Assembly (NCBI RefSeq): GCF_027595985.1
Contig: NC_073305.1
Location: forward strand, 178,701,949-178,765,948
Direction of reading: 5' to 3'
Length of the DNA: 64,000 nucleotides
From: Sorex araneus
Lineage: Eukaryota; Chordata; Mammalia; Eulipotyphla; Soricidae
Numbering within the stretch: the first letter of the stretch is position 1; each line of letters starts with the position of its first letter. The position numbers and the translations under genes were made by a program. Shown here piece by piece: positions 25,531 to 35,280 of the stretch. The notes under the pieces are model-generated. The model made no database searches, was not told where the DNA came from, and saw only the letters and a program-made list of their open reading frames with translations.

Positions 25531-25739
25531 GATTAACTCTCTGTAAGAGGTAGCAGTTCTGGGGATATTTTACTACCACCAGAGCAGTAGCCTCACAATC
25601 TTTTGTTAGTTGGGGTAACCAGTGATGACAAATGAGTGGATAAAATAAGCCATGCTAGGTATACAGGATGGACGACTAGGCAGCCACAATAAAGGGTGAA
25701 ATCATGTAGTTTGTGTTAAGTTACACTAGAGTTCTGTAA

Positions 25740-26500
25740 ATCTTGGATGTTAACCCTTTATCAGATCAGTGGTGGCAAATGTTTCCTCCCCAGTCTGAGG
25801 GGTATCTTTTTATTCTGGTCACTTCTTTTGCAGTGCCAAACTACATCTTAGTGTGATGTAGTTCCATTGGTTTATCTTGACTTCCATTTGCTTGGCCAAT
25901 GACATTGAATCATTGAAGAGATCTCTAGATTCAAGTCATGAAGTGTTCTGCCTACATTTTTCTCCACATGATTCATGGGTTCAGGTCTTTTAACTGATTT
26001 TAACTAATTAATTAAAATTTTAAATTAGAATTTTAATTTTTAAATTTAATTGAAGATTTAATTTAGGCCTCATCAAGCCTTTTAATACATTTTTATTTAT
26101 TCATGGTGTTAGAAAGGGGTCCAGGGGCTGGAGTGATAGCATGGGAGGTAGGGCGTTTGCCTTGCATGTGGCAGACCTGGGTTCGATTCCCAGCATCCCA
26201 TATGGTCCCCTGAGCACCGCCAGGGGTAATTCCTGAGTGCAGAGCCAGGAGTAACCCCTGAGCAGCGCTGGGTGTGACCCAAAAAGCAAAAAAAACAAAA
26301 AAAAAAAGAAAGGGGTCCAAATACATTTTGTTGCATTTTGCTGACTAGTTTTCCCAACCATTTGTTGAAGAGGATTAATTTGTTCTACTTCATACATTTT
26401 GTTTTTATACTTTTTAGAAGATTAATTGTCCATATACCTGAGGGTCTGTCCCTGGACTCTCAAGGCTATTCTTTTGTTCAATCCTTATTCTAGTACTACA
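25740..26500 (-). mobile_element. L1 fragment, reverse, split by a SINE
   Basis: Reversed L1 3' sequence: gttaaccctttatcagatcagtggtggcaaatgtttcctcccc and attaattgtccatatacctgagggtctgtccctggactctc. The SOR SINE at 26124-26306 sits inside. Confidence 0.75.
26124..26306 (+). mobile_element. SOR-type SINE nested in L1, 13-bp target duplication
   Basis: Flanked by agaaaggggtcca (26111-26123 and 26307-26319). Near-consensus full-length copy, younger than the L1 it interrupts. Confidence 0.95.
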
Positions 26501-26594
26501 CTGCTTTGTTTTAAATTATAGTAATTTAAACAATTAATTAGAAAGAGTAGCCTCACATCGTCTTGAAAACAATATGCATACTTCTTAAGAAACT

Positions 26595-26891
26595 AGGAAT
26601 TGGATGTGTGCCGAATGTAGACTATAGATCAAACACAATGGCCACTCAATGCCTCTATTGCAAACTACAACACCCAAAAGGAGAGAGAGAGCAAAAGGGA
26701 ATGCCCTGCCACAGAGGCGGGATGGGGTGGAGGGGATAGGGTGGGGGTGGTGGAAGGGATGCTGGGACCATTGGTGGTGGAAAATGGGACTGGTGGAGGG
26801 ATGGGTACTCGATCATTGTATGACTGAAATGCAAGCACGAAAATTTGTATGTCTGTAACTATACCTCATGGTGATTCAATAATGGAAAAAA
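26595..26891 (+). mobile_element. L1 3' UTR copy
   Basis: caatggccactcaatgcctctattgcaaactacaacacccaaaagg, a G-rich tract at 26715-26765, ending tatacctcatggtgattcaataatggaaaaaaa. Confidence 0.8.
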
Positions 26892-27690
26892 AGGGGGATG
26901 GAAATTAAAGGAAAGAAAAACACCTAAGAATTGGGCTTCCATATGACCCAGCAATTCTACTTCTGGGCTATTATATGACAAGGACCCAAAGACTCCATTC
27001 AAAAAAGACATTTTCACCCCTAAGTTCATTACCTTTAGAGCCTGGCAAGCTACCCGTGGCATACTTGATATGCCCAAAACAGTAATAACAGTGGTCCTCA
27101 TTCCCCTGACCCTGAAAGAGCCCCCAATATGCCATTGGGCTACACTAGCACGCAACAGGTACGAATAGAAATGTTACTGGTGCCCACTTGAGAAAATCGA
27201 TGAATAATGGGATGACAGTGATACAGTGAAGTTCATTACCGCACTATTCATAATAGCCACAATCTGCTAACAACCCAAGTGTTCAATAACAGATGACCAG
27301 ATGATAAAAACTCTGGCACACATACACAATGGAATACTACGAACCTATAAGAAGGACAAAATCATGCAATTTGCTGCTATGTGGGTAGATTGGCTAGTGA
27401 AGTTAGTTAGTGAAGTTAGTGAAGTTAGTCAGAAGGAGAAGGACAGCCACAGAATGATCTTTCTCATATACAGGATATAAGTAAGGAAACAATGAAGCCC
27501 AAAGTCAACAGAACTGAGAACTGGGCTTTATTAGAAAGCATGTCCCACAGGGGAGAATTGAGGGGGAGGGTAGTGGAGAGCTGATAGTCTGGTGGACCAT
27601 GGGGTGCTGGGTTGTCTTATGAACAACCTAAACAGTATCATAAATCACAGTGACTAAAGTAAAATTAAAAACAAAATTTAAAAAGAAAAA
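26892..27690 (+). mobile_element. L1 3' end, split by a B-type SINE
   Basis: ccatatgacccagcaattctacttctggg ... gcactattcataatagccacaatctg ... ggcacacatacacaatggaatactacg ... ctcatatacaggatataagtaagg: typical L1 3' sequence. The SINE at 27034-27228 interrupts it. Confidence 0.85.
27034..27228 (+). mobile_element. B-type SINE, long-tail variant, nested in L1 with 12-bp target duplication
   Basis: Flanked by aagttcattacc (27022-27033 and 27229-27240). 5'-truncated. Contains gccattgggctacactagcacgcaacaggtacgaatag before the common tail; this matches RTE 3' sequence at 28020-28085 on the complement. Confidence 0.9.
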
Positions 27691-27970
27691 GACTGAAGTC
27701 AAGAGACCCATTTTCCTATCACCATAACTCTATTATTTTATCTTGAATTGAATCCAGAGCTGAATTTCCACTTTCAAGGAGTTTATGTTATGGTTTGGTA
27801 AATTACTTTTCATTATAATTTCTGGATGTGAATAAAACACTGGATCAATAGTAATCATAAAAAGTATTATGATAATGCCCAACCTATTTCTAGAATACTT
27901 GAGTTATACTAACCACTGCTAAATACTTCAGTTTTTTGGGGGGGTACTTTTACGTCACAGCAACTTTATG

Positions 27971-27981
27971 AATTTGGAAAT
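27971..27981. repeat. RTE target-site duplication, 3' side of element
   Basis: aatttggaaat, identical to 31074-31084; the pair fixes the RTE element boundaries. Confidence 0.75.
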
Positions 27982-28302
27982 CACTTGTATCACTTGTCTT
28001 CCCATTGATCTTTGATTTGCTTGAGAGGGTGCCAGTAACGTCTCCATTTGTCCCTGTCGAATGCTAGAGTAGCCCAATGATATCTGCTTGCTCCAGGAAG
28101 AGGAAGAGCCTCAAATCATTCATTCAGGGATTTGACGAAGAAATCTGACCATCTAGTTGGTGGGCGGCCATGAGGTCTTCTGACATCCTGTGGAATTCAG
28201 TCGGTAACAGCTCTAGTCCAGCAGTCATCTCTGAATTGCATTACACGACCGGCCCATCTGATTTTTGATGCCTTGGCAAATGAGACAGCAGCCCTGATTT
28301 TT

Positions 28303-29234
28303 TAAAATTCTTTTATTGTTTCACCATGTGGAAAGTTACAAAGCTTTCAGGTTAAAGTCTCAGTTATACAATGCTCAAACACCCATCCCTTCACCAGTGC
28401 ACATATTCCACCATCAAGGATCACGATATACCTCCACCCTTCCACCCACCTCCCCAGCCCCCCACCCCGCATGTGTAACTGGTAAATTTCACTTTAATTT
28501 CACTTTACTTTGATTACATTCAATATTTAAAACAAAAAAATTCACTATTATTGATTTGGAGTTTCTCCCCCCCAAAGTCGATCTGCTGAAAAGAAAGCAT
28601 TTGGTAATTTGTTTACCATTGCTGAGAATGAAGAGATATGAGGTCAGGAGGCCGCACTAGCAGCAGCATAGTTTTGGATTTCTGTATTTTAGTATTTTAG
28701 TAACTAAGTCCAGAGAAATGTCTGCCAGGAATCGCAACATTGTAAGCTTGTACCTCTCAGCTACTTTATATTCCACATATGAGTGTGATCTTTCTATGTC
28801 TGTCTCTTTCTTTCTGACTCATTTCACTCAGCATGATTCTTTCCATGTTGATCCACTTATATGCAAATTTCATGACTTCATGTTTTCTGACAGCTACATA
28901 GTATTCCATTGTGTAAATATACCAGAGTTTCTTTAGCCAATCATCTGTTTTTGCGCACTCTGTTTTTTTTCCATATTGTGGCTATTGTAAACAGAGCGGC
29001 AATGAACATGGAAATGCAGATGCCATCTCTACTATACTTTTTGCCTCTCCGGGATATATTCCCAGGAGTGGTATTGCTGGGTCAAATGGGAGCTCAATTT
29101 CTAACTTTTTGAGAATCGTCCATATTGTTTTCCAAAAGGGCTGAACCAGTCGGCATTCCCACCAGCAGTGAAGGAGAGTCCCTTTCTCCCCACATCCACG
29201 CCAACACCGGTTGCTTTTGTTTTTTGGGATGTGG
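28303..29234 (-). mobile_element. L1 3' end fragment nested in the RTE element
   Basis: Flanked by a 15-bp target duplication gcagccctgattttt (28288-28302 and 29235-29249). In reverse orientation it carries typical L1 3' sequence, such as the complement of 'ctacatagtattccattgtgtaaatataccagagtttctttagccaatcatctg', and a G-rich tract (C-rich on + at 28436-28469). It interrupts the RTE 3' region, so it inserted later. Confidence 0.88.
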
Positions 29235-29264
29235 GCAGCCCTGATTTTTGACCGTCAATGGAGG

Positions 29265-31070
29265 TCAGAACTCCGGATTCCTTCTCTCACTTGAGTGAGG
29301 CATGATATTCCCAGCAAAGCTCTTTCGATTCCTCTTTGGGACCCTAATAGCGTTCTCATCCTGTTTGCGGAGGTCCCAGGTCTCTGAGGCATATGTTAGT
29401 GCAGGAAGAATGGTGGAATAGAAAAGATGTGCCCGGAGTCGGAGGTTCTTCGTTCTCTTAACCACTTCTTCTATGCTTTTGAATGCATTCCACACTGCTC
29501 TCTTCCTCCTGCGCAGTTCTGGCACGAAGTCATTCCTCATGTTGAGTTCTTGACCCAGGTACACATAGCTGCTGCATTCGGAGATGTTCATTCCATTGAG
29601 AGCAAATGGAGCGTCAGGGACTAGTTACTTTTTCATGAGCATCATCTTGTTGAGGTTCAGCTGCAGTCCGACCTTTCCACACTCACAGTTGAAGTCAGCC
29701 AGTATTTGTGCCACTTGGCTAATGTTTGGCGTTATGAAAACGATGTCATCAGTGAAGCAGAGGTGGTGTAATTGCTGACCATCTATCTTCACTTCCATTC
29801 CTTCCCATTCCAGTTGTCACATGACATTCTCGAGGGTGGCACTCAAGAGTTTTGGTGAAATGGTATCACCCTGCCGAACCCCTCTCTTTATATCAATGAT
29901 CACTTCCTTGTAGAATGGTGAGATCCTGGTGGTGAATCTGTAATACAGCTCCTGGAGGATCTTGATGTATTGAGTTTGGACGTCCTGTTTGGTTAGGGCT
30001 TCAATGACTGCTTTAGTTTCAACAGAATCAAAGGCCTTCTTTAAGTTGATGAATGCTAGACAGAGTGGTATCTTGAACTCATGAAACTTCAATGAGTTTG
30101 GTAACTGTGTAGATATGGTCGATTGTGCTGAATTCTTTTCGGAACCTGGCTTGCTCGCATGGTTATCCTTTGTCTAGTGTTCTGCCTATTCTATTCAGGA
30201 TGACACGAGTGAACAACTTGTAGATGACAGACAGCAGGCAGATTGGGCAATAGTTGCCGATGTCATGGATGTCTCCCTTGTACAATAGAACTGTCCTGCT
30301 GGTGTTCCACTGGGATGGAACCTTGCATTCAGACAGGTAGCGTGTGAAGAGCCGAGCCAGTGTATTGATGAGTACTGGCATCAGATTCTTCAGGTGTTCG
30401 GGTCTGACCTTGTCTGGACCAGGTGCTGTCCACGTCTTTACTGATGAAATGGTGTGTCGGATTTCGGAAGGGAGGACGTTGGCAATGACATATCCATCCT
30501 GCGGAAATTGGTATGTGGGCAGGTAGACGTGGCTGTCAAAGAGATCCGAGTAGAAGTTGTGAATCATCCTCTCTTTTGCCCTTCTGGAAGATGTGATAGA
30601 TCCATCAGGACGTCAGAGGGCAGTCATCTTGGTCTTGTAGTTGGCAAAGGACAGGTGAGCATTGCGAATACTTTTCCCGGCTTTGGTCCCATCGGCCAAC
30701 ACTGCTGCTCTTCTCTCTTTGAGGTCTTCCTTTATCTCATCTCTTCACAGCTTTGTGAGCTCAGATGTTAGCTTGTGATTCCCTGAGGCTCATGCCAAAC
30801 CACGTTGGAGAATGAGCTCGAGAGTTTCTGAAGACAGCTGTCTGTGACTTTCCCACTCTCCTCTGCATGCAGTCATGGAGGTGCTGAACCAGTCGACCGT
30901 ATTCCTCGTTGATGTTGTCAACGACAACTTCTTCCCATGTTGCCTCAATAGTGCCAAAGAACTCCAAGTTGGTGGTCGTTCTGGGAGTTCTCTTCTTAAA
31001 CTTTGCAGACCTTTCTCCCATTCTGTGAAGTAGAATTTTGCACAAAGGAGCTGGTGGTCCGATCCCTTTT
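29265..31070 (-). pseudogene. Broken RTE endonuclease/reverse transcriptase ORF
   Basis: Several frame-broken pieces on the minus strand. 30761-31070: end of the endonuclease and linker. About 30570-30760: a region in another frame. 30163-30567: RT fingers with TAPGPDKVRPEHLK and the WNTSRTVLLYKG block. 29817-30092: RT motifs A and B, FINLKKAFDSVE and RQGDTISPKLLSATLE. 29745-29756: motif C, FTDD. 29265-29591: C-terminal thumb region. RT motif A normally has Asp where this copy reads Asn (FINL rather than FIDL), so a catalytic metal-binding residue is lost. Together with frameshifts, stops and missing 5' endonuclease, this copy cannot be active. Confidence 0.85.
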
Positions 31071-31073
31071 GGA

Positions 31074-31084
31074 AATTTGGAAAT
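31074..31084. repeat. RTE target-site duplication, 5' side of element
   Basis: aatttggaaat, identical to 27971-27981. Confidence 0.75.
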
Positions 31085-31593
31085 ACCAATTCTTATTTCA
31101 TAAAAAAGGAAACTGAAACATCAAAGGTCAGGGGTACTCAAGAGCGACAGGAAGTGTGGACTCAGATGTGAATTCCTGGCATGCAGGTTTCAAAGCCTGT
31201 TTTTCCAGTCACAATGTGAGCCTTGATGGGTACTAGACAAACACATGTTGGATAAATAAGTACAGGCAATCAAATAAACAAACAAAGCACCCCAAAACAA
31301 ACAAACAAACAGACAAACAAGGTAACAAACAAAACTTGAATCAAATTGGTTACCATGAGATTTCTCCAAAGTAACAATCAAAGCTCTCTTTACGATCAGG
31401 AGTTGACAGTGGTTGAACCCAATGAGTGTTGTGTCTTTATTTAGTCACAAGCAAGAGCCTTGGAGCCAGCTGGCCTGCTGCAGGATGCATGACAATAAGG
31501 CCATGGATCCATTCTGCTTATACCTCTTGACTTGGTCAGCTGTGAGATAGATTTGTAGTTCCTGGACCTTGGGAGTGCAGAGTTCCTGGAGTC

Positions 31594-31828
31594 ATCACTG
31601 TCACTGTCATCCCGTTGCTCATCGATTTGCTCGAGCAGGCACCAGTAACACCTCCATTGTGAGACTTATTGTTACTGTTTTTGGCATATCGAATATGCCA
31701 CGGGCAGCTTGTCAGGCTCTGCCATGCAGGTGCGATACTCTCAGTAGCTTGCTGGGCTCTCTGAGAGGGGCAGAGGAATCAAACACGGGTTGGCCACATC
31801 CCTACCGCTGTGCTATCACTCCAGCCCC
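31594..31828 (-). mobile_element. B-type SINE (RTE-tailed)
   Basis: tcatcactgtcactgtcatcccgttgctcatcgatttgctcgagcaggcaccagtaacacctcc ... ctgtgctatcactccagcccc. Nearly full length; lies about 0.5 kb from the RTE element whose 3' end it resembles. Confidence 0.92.
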
Positions 31829-32487
31829 GAGAAGAATTCCTGCTGGGGTCTAAGCGTTGCAGAGGAGAGTGTGCGTAAAGAGCATAACTTAGCAACTCTT
31901 GTGACTGGGCTGGAATAGAGACATGGCTTTCACGGCAGCTGCTGGTCAAAATTTGTCTTCTTTTTCTATATCGCCTGAGACATGTGCATTCTTCCATATT
32001 TCAGAGAGCAATAAATATCTGGGAGCAATAAATATCTGGCAAACGCTCCATCTCTTAAAACAACAGGCAGAATGCCCCGATACCCTTTGATCTACATGAA
32101 GCTAGACAGCAGTGTTGAGTAATTTCATTCATTCGTTCATTTCTTGCGTATTTACTGAGCACAAAATACGCACTAGGTAGTGAGTTAGGGGCCCGCAGGG
32201 ATTTCAAAATCTGGTCAGAAAAAAACTCAGCACTAAAACAATATGTGTAATTCAAGGGGATAAATCCTGTAACAGGAGGTTACTCCCCAGAGAGAAGCTG
32301 ATCTTAGTCAGCTAAGCTGTTAGTTTTAAATCTATGTACTTGTAAAAAAAACTTTTAAAAATACCAGAGGAATAGGATGCTACCATTAATCTATTATGAG
32401 TGGCGATTTAATTTTTCCTTCATTGATATCTACAAACTTGGGATAGAGTATGTTTGACTACAGAAAGGTATTTTAGTACAAAGCCTT
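31829..32487. other. Unique sequence, no gene seen
   Basis: No repeat or exon recognised; a small direct repeat 'gcaataaatatctgg' occurs twice near 32010-32040. Confidence 0.4.
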
Positions 32488-32580
32488 GAGGGTGGTAACA
32501 TAGCTCTGTGGTAGAGCACAAGGTTTGTATGTGTAAAGCCCTGGGTTCAATCCCTGGTAACACACACACACAAACACACA
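32488..32580 (+). mobile_element. Short tRNA-like SINE (C type)
   Basis: gagggtggtaacatagctctgtggtagagcacaaggtttgtatgtgtaaagccctgggttcaatccctgg has A-box-like and B-box-like (gggttcaatcc) parts and ends in (CA)n. It resembles tRNA-derived ID-like elements rather than SOR. Confidence 0.6.
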
Positions 32581-32839
32581 CTTTCTCTCTCTATTTTGAT
32601 ATCTGTATTATGGTTAGACAACTTGTACACACATCCCAATTAGAATTTTCTTCTAATCAAAAGTGGTACTAGGTTTCTTTTGCAAATTTTTTTCAAATTT
32701 ACAACAGAACCCACATTTTCGCATGTATTGAAGGTTACCAGCATCTTTCCCTGTCTTTTATCAAATTCTATAACCCCCAAATCTCAAAGATGCTTTTATG
32801 ATGACATAAATTGGAAAACAAAAAGATATAGTAAAAAAT

Positions 32840-33003
32840 GACAGGGAACAGAGATAGTGCAGTGGATAGGGCATTTGCTTTGTAGGTAGTCCCAGGTTTA
32901 ATCCCCAGCACCTCATAAGGTTCCCTAAGCCCCACCAGGAGTGGCCCCTGAGCACAGAGCTAGGAGCAATTTTTTAATACATCTGTATGTGACCCAAACA
33001 AAC
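32840..33003 (+). mobile_element. SOR-type SINE, diverged
   Basis: acagggaacagagatagtgcagtggatagggcatttgc; cagagctaggagcaat with an AT-rich insertion before ctgtatgtgacccaaacaaac. Confidence 0.78.
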
Positions 33004-33232
33004 AGTTTGTGGTTCCAGCTTTACTTAAGTAGTTTGTACATGGAGAGATTCATAATTCTGCTGCAGGCAAACCTACCATTTAGTATAAATCAGATTCCTA
33101 TTATCTGATGTTTAATTGACTGCTTCCAAATATTTCTTTTTATTTTGTGACAATTGCTATTTCCTGTCATATGACAGCTCTGATTCTGTCAACAATCTAC
33201 AACTTGCTTAGTGAAAGTTTCAGATCTGATGA

Positions 33233-33418
33233 TGGGGCTGGAAACATAGCTCACCGGTTGGAGCATGTGCTTTGCATGTAGGAGACCCTAGATCAATGAA
33301 CCCCAATACCAGAGGATCCAGCTCCCTCAAGAACTGCCAGGAACGACTCTCTAGTATCGAGCCCATAGTAGCTCCTGAGTACTGCTGAGGTGACCCCCAA
33401 GCAAAACAATAGCAAAAA
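33233..33418 (+). mobile_element. SOR-type SINE, diverged
   Basis: ggggctggaaacatagctcaccggttggagc head; gagtactgctgaggtgacccccaagcaaaacaatagcaaaa tail. Confidence 0.78.
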
Positions 33419-33421
33419 TGA

Positions 33422-33446
33422 CAGCACACTGTCATTTTAGGAGAGT
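33422..33446. repeat. 25-bp direct repeat, left copy
   Basis: cagcacactgtcattttaggagagt, identical to 33714-33738; the two bracket 267 bp of otherwise unique sequence. Confidence 0.9.
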
Positions 33447-33713
33447 ACTTATGAACATATACGTGCCAGGCATCTCAGTGGGATTAGCAGAAAGGTGTTT
33501 GCACTGGTATAAGAGCAAAACCTGGCATTGCAACAATTCATCCCCCAAACACGCTGCATTCATAAGTGGGTTTCTGGTTTTGCAAGTTTACATAACTCGC
33601 CTCTGGTATTGCTCTCCTACTCCGCAGGGGCTGAAGGTGCTTTTCTGGATAGTTATTTTTTTGTCCCTAGGGACACAGTCCTGCTTTGTACTGAATTTCA
33701 ATGATGTTGTGTT

Positions 33714-33738
33714 CAGCACACTGTCATTTTAGGAGAGT
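33714..33738. repeat. 25-bp direct repeat, right copy
   Basis: Identical to 33422-33446. Confidence 0.9.
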
Positions 33739-33999
33739 GGTAAGTGAAGCTCCAATAACGGCTCTTTCTTTCCTCTAAAACCTACAGGCTCCCAACTTTG
33801 GGCTTTGTTATAGTTTCTGTCATCCCTGAAGCATTGTTAGCTTTACGTTTCTGGGTCATGACTGGTTAATTACTGAGGAAATAATGGCACAGTCCAGCAA
33901 GAAGAATCTGCATTTTCTATATTATGGTATTAAATCTTGTCAACAATACTTTGAGGTAGGAATTGTCCCAATTTTAAATTGATCCAACCTTGCAAATCA

Positions 34000-34500
34000 T
34001 GTGGGTAAGTCCAAATGTATGGTCATCTTAAATGAGACAGTTAGTGTACAAACAAAAATATGTAAAAAGATGCTCAGTGTCACTCACTGTTTAAAGCATC
34101 AATTAAAAGTGAAGGGAGATACTCTTTTAAGAAACATCCAAAAAGTGAAAGATCTGACATGTTGGGGAGAGTATAGGATTTTAGCTCAGATGGTTATTTG
34201 GGGTTTTCTGGTAACGTCTACTAAAACCAATATTTCACATATTTACTCCTGTGAGATTTGACTTCTGCACAGGGTTTCCCATTGTTGCCGTTCAGTTGTG
34301 AAAAGTTGAGAATTGAAATTATTTGCCACTGTTGGGGACAGATAAAATAGATTATGGCCCATCCATGTCAGGGAATGTATGCAATTAAAGCTATGCAATT
34401 ATCTACTAGCCAAAGAAATGAAAGAGTTTATTTAGCAAAATAAAAAGCCATCCAAGATATGTTGTTAATGAAAATAAATAACACGGCACAAACAGGATTT
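34000..34500 (+). mobile_element. Probable ancient L1 3' fragment
   Basis: aagatgctcagtgtcactcactgtttaaagcatcaattaaaagtgaagg ... gattatggcccatccatgtcagggaatgtatgcaattaaagctatg has the order of motifs of old L1 3' ends. Divergence is high. Confidence 0.5.
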
Positions 34501-34575
34501 TATAGCTCTTTGGAAAGAGGTGCAAGAGCATATTCATCTTCATCTATACATCATTTCTGGAAGGAAACTTTCATT

Positions 34576-34735
34576 TCTTTTGTTTTGGAGGTCATATCTG
34601 ATCATGCTCGGGGCTTACACCTGGGTCTCTGCTCAGGGACTATTGGCAGGGAATCATGTGGGATACAGGGAACCAACCTCAGGTCGGCTGCATGCAAGGC
34701 AAGTACCCTACCGGGTGTGCTATCTCTCAGGTCCT
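34576..34735 (-). mobile_element. SOR-type SINE, diverged
   Basis: ttttgttttggaggtcatatctgatcatgctcgggg to gtgtgctatctctcaggtcc. The direct repeat 'tctggaaggaaactttcat' / 'tctggaagaaaacttt' on both sides is a plausible target duplication. Confidence 0.75.
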
Positions 34736-34954
34736 CTGGAAGAAAACTTTAGACAAGTATCATCTAATTCCTTTGGAAAGGGGGAAATAGAAGGTGGCAT
34801 GTAGAGGTGAGAATTATGGCTTTATAAATATTCTGAAGTTTAAAACACTAACTATTTACAGACAAGTAAATACATTTTTAAATGTAGGAATACTGTTATT
34901 TATTCAGTCATTGATTAAGCTGATTGAATTGGATATAAGCTCCACATTATTTTT

Positions 34955-35280
34955 TAAAAATTGTTTTAAATTTTATATCTGTGAGATAGACCATTACAAA
35001 GCAGTTCATAGTTGACTTTCAGTCATCATGAATCCATCAATGATCCAGCACCCATCCTTCCAACAGTGTACATTTCCTACCACCAATGCCCCCCATTTCT
35101 CCACAACCAGCCCCCACCCCCCACCCCCCACCCCAGCCTCCCTCTATGGGAGGCACTTTTCTCTTTTCTCTCTCTCTCCTTTTTTTTGTGCATTATGGTT
35201 TGCAATGCAGGTGCTAAGAGGTCATGGTGTTTGTTCAAGGCATTTCGGTATTTTTATCGGGACATAAGGCTGGAGTAGCT
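34955..35280 (-). mobile_element. L1 3' UTR copy, reverse
   Basis: atccagcacccatccttccaacagtgtacatttcctaccaccaatgcccccc and a C-rich tract at 35104-35145; the complement of the L1 3' end at 1360-1823. Confidence 0.75.

Larger units (their letters stand above)
27982..31073 (-). mobile_element. RTE-clade LINE, 5'-truncated and inactive, interrupted by an L1 (RTE1_Sar-like)
   Basis: A non-LTR retrotransposon on the minus strand, flanked by 11-bp direct repeats aatttggaaat at 27971-27981 and 31074-31084. The 5' end is truncated inside the endonuclease: only the end with the SDH motif (GSDHQLL, at 31045-31065) remains. The reverse transcriptase follows, with RQGDTISPKL and FTDD, then the C-terminal YVYLGQELNMRNDF region, then a 3' UTR ending in a short tandem tail (complement of cacttgtatcacttgtctt). 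A 0.93 kb L1 fragment sits inside it. The protein style (YVYLGQELNM, RRRKRAVWNAF, PALTYASETW) resembles RTE elements of parasitic nematodes. As I recall, RTE1_Sar of the common shrew has been published as horizontally transferred with nematodes. Family naming is from memory; RTE clade and boundaries are from sequence. Confidence 0.85.

Noticed and set aside
26101-26397. Recurrent peptide 'GSHPAMLRGYSWLCTQELLLAVL' type in many frames
   Set aside because: It is the antisense translation of the SOR SINE, repeated wherever a copy lies, not a protein family.
29265-31070. Reverse transcriptase considered as a retron, retrovirus or group II intron
   Set aside because: Motif order, SDH endonuclease remnant, 3' tail and target duplications fit an RTE-clade LINE; no LTRs or protease/integrase seen.
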